A stretch of DNA of 6,049 bases, from assembly GCA_900554745.1 (NCBI GenBank), contig USIU01000078.1:1-6049 (forward strand), given 5' to 3'. This DNA is from an uncultured Leuconostoc sp. Its GTDB lineage: Bacteria; Bacillota; Bacilli; Lactobacillales; Lactobacillaceae. Each line of letters opens with the position of its first letter. Within the stretch, counting starts at the first letter, position 1. The notes beneath the pieces were generated by a model. The model did no database searches, was not told where the DNA came from, and saw only the letters and a program-made list of their open reading frames with translations. The position numbers were made by a program, and so were the translations under genes. Below, in pieces: positions 1 through 5,403 of the stretch.

Positions 1-159
1 ATGGCTACCGTACAAACAGCGCGCATGCAACAGATGCGTGATTTATTGAAATATGATTTTGCACAATCGACTGATATCACCGATGACATGATTGACCAAA
101 TTATGACCATTTTGACGGATTCAGCCATTAACAAGGAAAATAAGCAGTTAAAACGATGA
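1..159 (+). CDS. Possible C-terminal part of an AroQ-type chorismate mutase (5'-incomplete)
   Basis: An open frame runs from base 1 to a TGA at 157-159 and encodes 52 residues in this window. Seen: two probable helices, about residues 5-20 and 27-48. Residues 26-43 (I-T-D-D-M-I..., ending T-D-S-A-I) resemble the last helix of AroQ chorismate mutases, which in E. coli PheA reads roughly I-T-R-L-F-Q-L-I-I-E-D-S. Arg8 falls where the active-site Arg of helix 2 is expected. The Asp, Glu and Gln active-site partners do not line up (Gln5, Met9 and Lys45 from memory of E. coli PheA). AroQ domains are about 90 residues, so helix 1 would lie upstream of the window. The ATG at base 1 may therefore be an internal Met or chance; Met9 and Met12 are other in-frame ATGs. 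Chorismate mutase converts chorismate to prephenate, which fits a downstream prephenate-dehydratase-like gene sharing an ATGA overlap. Being a real translated frame is likely; the family call is tentative and made by eye. Confidence 0.5.
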   Translation: MATVQTARMQQMRDLLKYDFAQSTDITDDMIDQIMTILTDSAINKENKQLKR

Positions 160-710
160 AACTACACACCTTAGGGCCTGTTGGTACGGATTCCGAACAG
201 GCAGCCAAAGCCTACATGACTGACCAGACGTTAGTTTTACATCACGATTTTGAAGAGATGCTCACGCATTTAGATGCGTATGCTGGGGATCAAATTTTGG
301 TACCGGCGGCGTTTAAATCACATCAATTACCGGATTTGAATTGGGCAAATTTTAACTATTTAGCTTGGGAAAAGGCCACGATTGTTGACACGTTTGTCCG
401 ACCGCTGATGACGCTTATTGTGGTGGAAAATGTCGCCTACGCTCGTAATGTGGCCATTATCCATGCAGCAACAGAGGGGCTCTTGGCTCAGTATTTGCGG
501 GTAAATGGGTTAGATAATGCCTGGGGGCCTTCGGTAATTTTTGCGCCAAGCAAACCGGTAGCTATGTCAGACTTTATAAAAGATCAAAATCGGTTTACAA
601 TTGTATCAGAAGCCCAATTCTTAAAATTACCAGAAAGTGAAGACCCAAACTACCAAGTGCGACAACGATTAAGTCCACAGATGGTCTGGGTTGTCTATCA
701 AATCAAATGA
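156..710 (+). CDS. Prephenate dehydratase-like / BacA-like protein
   Basis: 184 residues, predicted cytosolic, with no signal peptide or membrane segment. Seen: the N-terminus has a G-P-x-G-T-x-S-E-x-A-A signature (residues 8-17), the hallmark first motif of prephenate dehydratase domains. An I-L-V-P-A-A-F strand at 47-53 follows, where dehydratases have V-P-x-E-N-S. It then has F-V-R-P-L-M-T-L near 80-87, a R-F-T-I-V-S-E-A stretch at 146-153 and a final strand at 173-184. The catalytic Thr-Arg-Phe triplet of true dehydratases and the C-terminal ACT regulatory domain are both absent; family enzymes are usually about 270 residues or more. Length, motif order and the V-P-x-A replacement resemble BacA of the bacilysin pathway (about 204 residues), a prephenate decarboxylase. 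The likely ligand is prephenate, but the reaction cannot be fixed from sequence. The ATG at 156 overlaps the upstream stop (ATGA), and the nearest purine-rich stretch (AAGGAA, 133-138) is rather far, so translational coupling is likely. Confidence 0.72.
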   Translation: MKLHTLGPVGTDSEQAAKAYMTDQTLVLHHDFEEMLTHLDAYAGDQILVPAAFKSHQLPDLNWANFNYLAWEKATIVDTFVRPLMTLIVVENVAYARNVAIIHAATEGLLAQYLRVNGLDNAWGPSVIFAPSKPVAMSDFIKDQNRFTIVSEAQFLKLPESEDPNYQVRQRLSPQMVWVVYQIK

Positions 711-1600
711 CATTACGTGAACTCTTACAACTACCTCAAACTCAAAATGATAAGCCTGTTGTTGCGGTGCCATTAATGCTTGGGCCAACCGATAAGTTGA
801 CCCCGTTTGCCCAACAACTTCAAGCGCAAAAGCCTGATGTGGTGGAATGGCGAGCCGACTACATTGCTGATGATTTTAGTGAAGCGGTGATGTGGCAACA
901 AGTGAAAGCCGGGGCACAAGCCGCCTTGGCCCAAAAAGCTGTCTCTGCGATGACAGAAGCTAAGATGTTAGCAGAAATCGACCAAGCACAGCAAGAATTT
1001 AAAGCAAATTGGCCGATTATGAACCAACAAATCATCAAAGAGCTGACAGGATCAGTGTTTGATACCATTGGTGGCTTTCCGATTATTTTGACCTATCGCA
1101 CCCAAGCACAGGGTGGTAAAGGGGAAATGTCACCGCTTGAATATACGTTATTCATGGTGAATGCCTTGCAAGCGGGCTATCATTTTGCGGCTGTGGATGT
1201 TGAATATACCTTACCAGCTGAATTCCGTGAGAAAATCATGGCGGCCGCACGAGCAGTTGGTGTACCGGTGATTATGTCTTATCATGACTTAAATGAAACA
1301 CCTGATGTGCCGGTTTATTTAGCTGATTTAGCGGCAACGGGTGCCGATATTGTGAAACTCGCGGTGACGCCGCATGACGAAGCTGACGTTGAGCGCTTGT
1401 TGCTGGCTACGCAGGCACAAGCTGCGCAAATGACCCAACCACTCATCACAATTAGTATGGGACTTCTTGGAGAGCGGTCACGGATTGAAGGGTACAAATA
1501 CGGGTCAGAAATGACTTTTGCTGTCTTAGACGGTCAGCCGGTGAGTGCACCAGGACAACTCACGCTCACAGCATTACGGGCCGCTTGGCAGGCCAAATAA
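707..1600 (+). CDS. aroD: Type I 3-dehydroquinate dehydratase, with an insertion
   Basis: Dehydrates 3-dehydroquinate to 3-dehydroshikimate, step three of the shikimate pathway, through a Schiff base in a TIM barrel. Seen, in order: E-W-R-A-D at 47-51, T-Y-R-T-Q-A-Q-G-G at 129-137, D-V-E-Y at 164-167, S-Y-H-D at 191-194 with the general acid/base His193, V-K-L-A at 216-219 with the Schiff-base Lys217, S-M-G-x-x-G-x-x-S-R at 250-259 with substrate-binding Arg259, and S-A-P-G-Q at 280-284. All key residues are present, so it should be active. Length is 297 residues against about 240-252 for the family. The excess, about 48 residues, sits between E-W-R-A-D and T-Y-R-T and looks helical and Ala/Gln-rich. 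The ATG at 707 overlaps the previous stop (ATGA) and has no clear ribosome binding site, which points to coupling within one operon. The TAA at 1598-1600 touches the terminator. Confidence 0.96.
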   Translation: MTLRELLQLPQTQNDKPVVAVPLMLGPTDKLTPFAQQLQAQKPDVVEWRADYIADDFSEAVMWQQVKAGAQAALAQKAVSAMTEAKMLAEIDQAQQEFKANWPIMNQQIIKELTGSVFDTIGGFPIILTYRTQAQGGKGEMSPLEYTLFMVNALQAGYHFAAVDVEYTLPAEFREKIMAAARAVGVPVIMSYHDLNETPDVPVYLADLAATGADIVKLAVTPHDEADVERLLLATQAQAAQMTQPLITISMGLLGERSRIEGYKYGSEMTFAVLDGQPVSAPGQLTLTALRAAWQAK

Positions 1601-1630
1601 AAAATCGCGCAAGTACTTGCGCGATTTTTT
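1599..1630. terminator. Bidirectional intrinsic terminator between aroD and the DUF2929 gene
   Basis: A perfect 32-nt palindrome whose left arm reads AAAAAATCGCGCAAGT, with its exact complement following. The centre lies between 1614 and 1615. It has a GC-rich core (TCGCGCAAG) flanked by an A-tract and a T-tract, so both strands read stem then U-run. It starts within the aroD stop codon and ends in the stop codon of the convergent small gene (TTA at 1629-1631 on the + strand). It can end transcription from both sides. Confidence 0.94.
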
Positions 1631-1826
1631 ATTTTTTATGAATGACTGCTTTTGATGCGGCTGAACCTGAAATTGCAGGGATGGCAATGATCGCAATTTC
1701 GCCAACAATAATGGCCAACACGGCAGCACCGACGAATGAATAAGTACCACCAGTTAATTGAGAAACAATGTAACCCAAAATTTCGCCAAACACAGCAGAC
1801 CAAAAAGCAACAGTAATGAATTTCAT
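1629..1826 (-). CDS. Small two-helix membrane protein, DUF2929 family
   Basis: 65 residues from the preferred ATG (1824-1826, minus strand). Seen: a first hydrophobic helix at about residues 3-23, a Gly/Thr/Tyr turn near 25-29, a second helix at about 31-55, then a Ser/Ala segment and a basic tail ending H-K-K. Size, two-helix plan and position beside dnaE match the DUF2929 (YjzD-like) proteins of Firmicutes, whose function is not established. A GTG nine bases upstream (1833-1835) would give 68 residues, but it lies inside the AAAGAGGTG ribosome binding site, so the ATG is chosen. The gene diverges from dnaE and converges on aroD, sharing its terminator. It is likely a single-gene transcript. 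Both hydrophobic segments contain a Gly-Glu pair (residues 14-15 and 42-43), unusual inside a membrane and perhaps a helix-packing feature. Confidence 0.8.
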   Translation of the reverse strand: MKFITVAFWSAVFGEILGYIVSQLTGGTYSFVGAAVLAIIVGEIAIIAIPAISGSAASKAVIHKK

Positions 1827-1832
1827 ACTTTT

Positions 1833-1841
1833 CACCTCTTT
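1833..1841 (-). promoter_or_regulatory. Ribosome binding site of the DUF2929 gene
   Basis: The minus strand reads AAAGAGGTG, then AAAAGT, then ATG. This is a strong Shine-Dalgarno at normal spacing. It decides the start, because the alternative GTG is part of this site. Confidence 0.8.
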
Positions 1842-1849
1842 ACAGAACT

Positions 1850-1877
1850 ATCATACGCTTATTCCCGAAAAGCGCAA
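1850..1877 (-). promoter_or_regulatory. Probable promoter of the DUF2929 gene
   Basis: On the minus strand, TTGCGC (complement of 1872-1877) and TATGAT (complement of 1850-1855) are separated by 16 bases. Each box has one or two departures from the sigma-A consensus. The transcript would start near 1843, immediately before the ribosome binding site, giving an unusually short leader of about 17 nt. Confidence 0.5.
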
Positions 1878-1896
1878 CCTTTTTTCGCAATTTTCG
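1866..1896. repeat. Imperfect dyad between the divergent promoters
   Basis: CGAAAAGCG (1866-1874) is mirrored by CGCAATTTTCG (1886-1896), whose complement matches except for a two-base insertion. The dyad overlaps the -35 box of the minus-strand promoter and the -35 region of dnaE, so it is placed like an operator. No known regulator site was recognised, and it may be chance in an AT-rich gap. Confidence 0.25.
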
Positions 1897-1904
1897 TGTA
1901 TAAT
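1876..1904 (+). promoter_or_regulatory. Probable dnaE promoter
   Basis: A perfect TATAAT -10 box lies at 1899-1904, directly preceded by TG. The region 17 bases upstream (AACCTT, 1876-1881) is a poor -35 match. Transcription would start near 1911, giving a leader of about 43 nt before the dnaE ATG. Confidence 0.55.
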
Positions 1905-1927
1905 TAAAGGGAACAAAGTTTCGTATC

Positions 1928-1954
1928 ATGAAGCGACATCATGCGGAGGGCTAA
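1928..1954 (+). CDS. Possible 8-codon leader ORF overlapping the dnaE start
   Basis: ATG at 1928 opens a short frame encoding M-K-R-H-H-A-E-G, stopping at TAA 1952-1954. The stop overlaps the dnaE ATG (TAATG, 1952-1956), and the dnaE ribosome binding site lies inside the frame. No good ribosome binding site precedes it: the nearest purine run (AAAGGGA) is about 16 bases upstream and may not be transcribed. It could couple ribosome arrival to dnaE translation or be chance. Confidence 0.2.
   Translation: MKRHHAEG
1945..1950 (+). promoter_or_regulatory. Ribosome binding site that fixes the dnaE start
   Basis: GGAGGG sits three bases before the ATG at 1954-1956. Spacing is somewhat tight, but this is the only Shine-Dalgarno in the area. 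It supports this ATG over the in-frame ATG at 1816, which would put 46 non-homologous residues across the divergent promoters. Confidence 0.75.
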
Positions 1955-4900
1955 TGTACGCACCGTTACAAATTTTAAGCGCTTATAGCTTATTAAAAAA
2001 TCCTAACACGATTCCTCAAATTGTCGCCACAGCAAAAGCACGACATTATGAGGCGATTGCACTCACCGATCTGAATGTGATGTATGGGGCAGTCGAATTT
2101 TACCGCACGGCTTTGGCAAATGACCTCAAGCCGTTATTTGGCGTAACGTTGGAAGTGAATGGCTTAGTCAACACAGCCACAACGTTTCCAATGATTTTGA
2201 TTGCAGAAACACAAGTCGGTTATCAAAACTTGATGTGGTTATCATCAGCGAAAATGACGGCCAAAACGCCTGATTTGACCTTGACTGCGATCGCTGATCA
2301 CTTAGCTGGCTTGAATGTGATCTTGCCAGGGGATAGTGAACTATCACAGTTCATTGCATCAGCTTATGATGATGTGGCGCAATATTGGCAAACGTTGACG
2401 ACCTATGTTGACCCCAACCATTTATACCTCGGGATTAATCCGCAAATGGCACCACAAATTCAAACTCGTCTGGCGGCGTTCCAAGCGTTGACTCAAGCGC
2501 AATTAATTGCGCTGGATGACGTTGCCTATCTGAATGCTGATGATGCGTTTACCACGCAAGTGTTAAAGTCAATTGATGCCAACGTGAAACTCGAGGGGCT
2601 TAAGGCGCTGTCACAGCAATCAGGCACGCAAATTTTACAAGATTTTAACCAAATCAAGGCCGCCTACCAGACAAGTGACCTCCTCAAGGCGGCTTTTTTG
2701 GCTAATGAAGCTTTGGTAGCCAGAAGTCAAGTTACCTTGATATTTAGCCAAACCGCGGCGTTACCGGCTTTTCAACTACCTGCTGGCATGCCAGATTCAG
2801 GTGCTTACCTGAAAACGTTAGCCGAGCAAGGCCTGGTAGCACGATTGAGAGGCCAGCATGGGGATCACTCACGCTATCAAGCCCGTTTGGCACAGGAATT
2901 AGCCATCATTGATCAATTGGGCTTTAATGATTATTTCTTAATTGTTTGGGATATTGTGAATTTTGCTTATCAAAATCATATCCAACTTGGTGCCGGGCGT
3001 GGTTCGGCTGCGGGTTCACTGGTCGCGTATGCGTTACGCATTACCGACGTGGATCCATTGCAATTTGGTCTTCTCTTTGAACGGTTTTTGAATGCGGAGC
3101 GTGTCCAGATGCCAGATATTGACATCGATTGGCCGGATAATAAACGTGATTTGGTCTTACAATATTTGCATGATAAGTATGGGCAACGTAATTTTGCCCA
3201 GATTTTGACGTTTGGTACGTTAGCTGCCAAACAAGCGCTACGTGATACAGCGCGGGTGTTTGGTGTTTCCCAACAAATGATGAGTCGGATTAGTAATGCG
3301 GTGCCAACAGGTAAGCAGGGGCGCAAAGTCTCAATCCAAGATGCCCTCCAAGCAGGGGATGGACTGCAAAAAGTTTTAGCAGAACTTGATGATGGCCCAT
3401 TACTGCTGAAGGTTGCGCAACAAATCGAAGGCTTGCCACGTAACTACTCAACGCATGCGGCCGGTGTGGTGTTAAGTGCCGATACGTTGGTGCACACTTT
3501 ACCCGTGCAATCCGGGACGGATGAGCGTTTATTAACGCAGTTTGAAAAAGATACGGTTGAGGCGTTAGGTCTGCTAAAAATTGACGTGCTGGGGTTGTCA
3601 AATTTATCCATTTTGGCACAGACTTTGTATGAGGCACGGCACCAATTGCCAGAACATTTTGATATTAGCCGTATCCCCTTAGACGATGCGGCAACCCTTG
3701 CATTGTATGCCAAAGGCGATACGAATGGCATTTTTCAATTTGAATCGGCTGGCATTAAACAGGTGTTGCGGCAGCTACAACCGGCAACCTTTGAACATAT
3801 TGTGGCCGTCAATTCACTCTATCGGCCAGGACCTAGCCGCAACATTGAAAGCTTTATTAAGCGCCGGCATGGTCTGGAACCGGTGACCGTGCCGGATGCC
3901 AGTTTGAAGACTATTTTAGCGCCAACTTTTGGGATTATTGTGTATCAAGAGCAAGTGATGTTGGTGGCTGAGGCATACGCTGGGTTAACGCTTGGCGAAG
4001 CGGACATCTTGCGTAGCGCCATGTCAAAAAAGAAGTTGACCCAAATGGCAGCAATGCAAGAAAAGTTTATTAGCGGCGCTGTTGCTTTGGGACATGACCG
4101 CCAAGAAGCGGCTCAAATTTTTGCTTATATAGATGAATTTGCAAATTATGGATTTAACCGGTCGCATGCTGTTGCCTATAGTAAGCTTTCTTTCCAGCTG
4201 GCCTATATGAAAGCCCACTATCCAGCGGCTTTCTTTACCGCCGTGTTAAACGCCAACTTGGGTTCACCAGAGAAAGTGCGGTTGTATGTGGCGGAAGCCA
4301 AGGCCCGGCAACTACAAGTGGCAGCGCCTCACATTAACCAATCACAGCGGTTTTGGACAGTGAATCAGGGTGTTTTGCAAATGGGTCTCAATAACATTCG
4401 GGGGTTGCGGACAGATTTTGTCGCGGCTGTGTTAGCGGAGCGAACGGCTAATGGCCCATTTCAGTCCATTCAATCATTTGTGCGGCGCTTACCCGAAAAG
4501 TTTCGGAAGCGCGATACGCTACGGCAGTTAGTCTATGCGGGCGCTTTGGATACTTTTGGGTATAATCGGCTGGAGTTGGTGACAGCTTTAGATGATTTGA
4601 TTGAAGCGGCTAGTTTTGGGGACTTGATTTTAAACGAGACTAAAATCAAAAAAATGCCGGATTGGGATTTGACAGAAAAACTAGCCTACGAAAAAGAAGC
4701 GATTGGGGTGAACTTGTCCGGCTATCCATTAGATGGGTATGCGCGTTTAATTGCCGAGCAGCATTACCAAGAAATTGCTGATTTGACGGACAAGACCGAC
4801 AAAAAGCAACCCGTGACAGTGATCGCACTGATTGATCAAGTGCGCACAACGCGTACGAAAAAAGGCGAGGAAATGGCTTTTGTCACGGTATCCGATGCAA

Positions 4901-5307
4901 CAGGAACCACCAGCTTAACCGTTTTCCATCAACTTTATGATAAAGTGAAAACGCTTTTAAAAGTCGGCGCCATTATTCAATTCACCGGTCGGGTGGACCA
5001 GTATAATGGCAAAATTTCAGTTGTCGCCAATCACTTGAACTTGGCGCCAGCATTAGCCCAATCCCAACAAAAAGGGACGTGGTTTTTACAGTTTGATGCC
5101 GCACATGATACGCCAGACAATCGCCGCGAAGTCATCGCCGTTTTAAAAAAGTATCATGGTGAGAATCCGGTAGTGATTCATTGGCAAAATGAGCAAAAAA
5201 ATCAACAATTAGCGCCAGCGTTTTGGTTGGGTGATGAAACCGCTATCATGCGTGAACTAGCGCCATTACTGGGAAATGACAACGTGGTCTTTCGACGAAA
5301 TCATTGA
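1954..5307 (+). CDS. dnaE: DNA polymerase III alpha subunit, DnaE type
   Basis: Replicative DNA polymerase. In Firmicutes, DnaE works beside PolC and extends primers on the lagging strand. From the ATG at 1954 it is 1117 residues, normal for the short Gram-positive DnaE1 type. Seen, in order: a PHP domain at the N-terminus (P-L-Q-I-L-S-A-Y-S-L-L near 4-14; A-L-T-D-L near 36-40); G-R-G-S-A-A-G-S at 348-355; P-D-I-D-I-D at 387-392 giving catalytic Asp390 and Asp392; third catalytic Asp544 in K-I-D-V-L-G-L; L-Y-R-P-G-P at 622-627; Y-Q-E-Q-V-M at 664-669; N-Y-G-F-N-R-S-H-A at 731-739; a helix-hairpin-helix region about 790-870; an OB fold about 954-1030; and a short C-terminal domain. The PHP metal ligands are largely replaced (Leu8 for His, Leu40 for His), so no proofreading phosphoesterase is expected there. 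The start is chosen because homology begins at Met-Tyr-Ala-Pro-Leu and a ribosome binding site precedes it. No terminator follows, so read-through into pyk is possible. Confidence 0.98.
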   Translation: MYAPLQILSAYSLLKNPNTIPQIVATAKARHYEAIALTDLNVMYGAVEFYRTALANDLKPLFGVTLEVNGLVNTATTFPMILIAETQVGYQNLMWLSSAKMTAKTPDLTLTAIADHLAGLNVILPGDSELSQFIASAYDDVAQYWQTLTTYVDPNHLYLGINPQMAPQIQTRLAAFQALTQAQLIALDDVAYLNADDAFTTQVLKSIDANVKLEGLKALSQQSGTQILQDFNQIKAAYQTSDLLKAAFLANEALVARSQVTLIFSQTAALPAFQLPAGMPDSGAYLKTLAEQGLVARLRGQHGDHSRYQARLAQELAIIDQLGFNDYFLIVWDIVNFAYQNHIQLGAGRGSAAGSLVAYALRITDVDPLQFGLLFERFLNAERVQMPDIDIDWPDNKRDLVLQYLHDKYGQRNFAQILTFGTLAAKQALRDTARVFGVSQQMMSRISNAVPTGKQGRKVSIQDALQAGDGLQKVLAELDDGPLLLKVAQQIEGLPRNYSTHAAGVVLSADTLVHTLPVQSGTDERLLTQFEKDTVEALGLLKIDVLGLSNLSILAQTLYEARHQLPEHFDISRIPLDDAATLALYAKGDTNGIFQFESAGIKQVLRQLQPATFEHIVAVNSLYRPGPSRNIESFIKRRHGLEPVTVPDASLKTILAPTFGIIVYQEQVMLVAEAYAGLTLGEADILRSAMSKKKLTQMAAMQEKFISGAVALGHDRQEAAQIFAYIDEFANYGFNRSHAVAYSKLSFQLAYMKAHYPAAFFTAVLNANLGSPEKVRLYVAEAKARQLQVAAPHINQSQRFWTVNQGVLQMGLNNIRGLRTDFVAAVLAERTANGPFQSIQSFVRRLPEKFRKRDTLRQLVYAGALDTFGYNRLELVTALDDLIEAASFGDLILNETKIKKMPDWDLTEKLAYEKEAIGVNLSGYPLDGYARLIAEQHYQEIADLTDKTDKKQPVTVIALIDQVRTTRTKKGEEMAFVTVSDATGTTSLTVFHQLYDKVKTLLKVGAIIQFTGRVDQYNGKISVVANHLNLAPALAQSQQKGTWFLQFDAAHDTPDNRREVIAVLKKYHGENPVVIHWQNEQKNQQLAPAFWLGDETAIMRELAPLLGNDNVVFRRNH
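2656..2699 (+). other. Terminator-like hairpin inside dnaE
   Basis: GCCGCCT (2659-2665) pairs with AGGCGGC (2687-2693), extendable by GU and AU pairs to about 10 bp, and is followed by six T (2694-2699). The loop is 21 nt, long for an intrinsic terminator, and coding constraint could produce it. It is recorded as a possible attenuating or pausing structure about 235 codons into dnaE. Confidence 0.25.
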
Positions 5308-5316
5308 TTTTATGGC

Positions 5317-5345
5317 TTGTATAAACGCCTAATAATGTATAAAAT
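5317..5345 (+). promoter_or_regulatory. Probable pyk promoter
   Basis: TTGTAT (5317-5322) and TAAAAT (5340-5345) are spaced by 17 bases; an overlapping TATAAA at 5338-5343 is an alternative -10. It lies ten bases past the dnaE stop. The start would fall near 5352, giving a leader of about 52 nt. An own promoter fits the much higher expression expected for pyruvate kinase than for DnaE. Confidence 0.65.
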
Positions 5346-5349
5346 AGAG

Positions 5350-5380
5350 CTTGGGTAGTGTTGCACAAGCAACAACCAAG
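5350..5380 (+). other. Hairpin at the 5' end of the pyk leader
   Basis: Inner stem TGTTGC (5359-5364) pairs with GCAACA (5369-5374) around an ACAA loop. Outer stem CTTGG (5350-5354) pairs with CCAAG (5376-5380). Four bases on the left and one on the right are unpaired between the stems. No T-run follows, so it is not an intrinsic terminator. It lies almost at the predicted transcript start and may protect the mRNA 5' end. Confidence 0.5.
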
Positions 5381-5385
5381 ATAAC

Positions 5386-5392
5386 TAAGGAG
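5386..5392 (+). promoter_or_regulatory. Ribosome binding site of pyk
   Basis: TAAGGAG, 11 bases before the ATG at 5404. The match to the anti-Shine-Dalgarno is strong and the spacing slightly long. It lies just outside the leader hairpin and should be accessible. Confidence 0.8.
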
Positions 5393-5403
5393 CATATTTA
5401 ACC

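Noticed and set aside
1095..1117. AroD has Gln135 where E. coli has the active-site Glu86
   Set aside because: As far as I recall, Staphylococcus aureus AroD also has Gln here (T-K-L-Q-G-G), so this is a known natural variant and not a sign of inactivity.
1827..1835. GTG start adding three residues to the DUF2929 protein
   Set aside because: The GTG is part of the AAAGAGGTG ribosome binding site; the ATG at 1824-1826 has proper spacing.
1816..1953. In-frame 46-residue N-terminal extension of DnaE from an ATG at 1816
   Set aside because: It would be translated across the divergent promoters and the start of the minus-strand gene. It lacks similarity to DnaE, and a ribosome binding site with an ATG at 1954 marks where DnaE homology begins.
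2976..3731. Minus-strand open frames of 95-116 codons inside dnaE
   Set aside because: They lie antisense to conserved polymerase motifs, overlap each other, have no ribosome binding sites and show no recognisable domain. They are shadows of the dnaE codon pattern.
5319..5333. Possible catabolite response element (cre) at the pyk promoter
   Set aside because: Aligned on the central CG at 5326-5327, about four conserved positions of the cre consensus mismatch, so there is not enough to call a CcpA site.
5319..5343. Direct repeat GTATAAA (5319-5325 and 5337-5343)
   Set aside because: Both copies fall in or beside promoter boxes of an AT-rich gap, and seven bases is within chance expectation.
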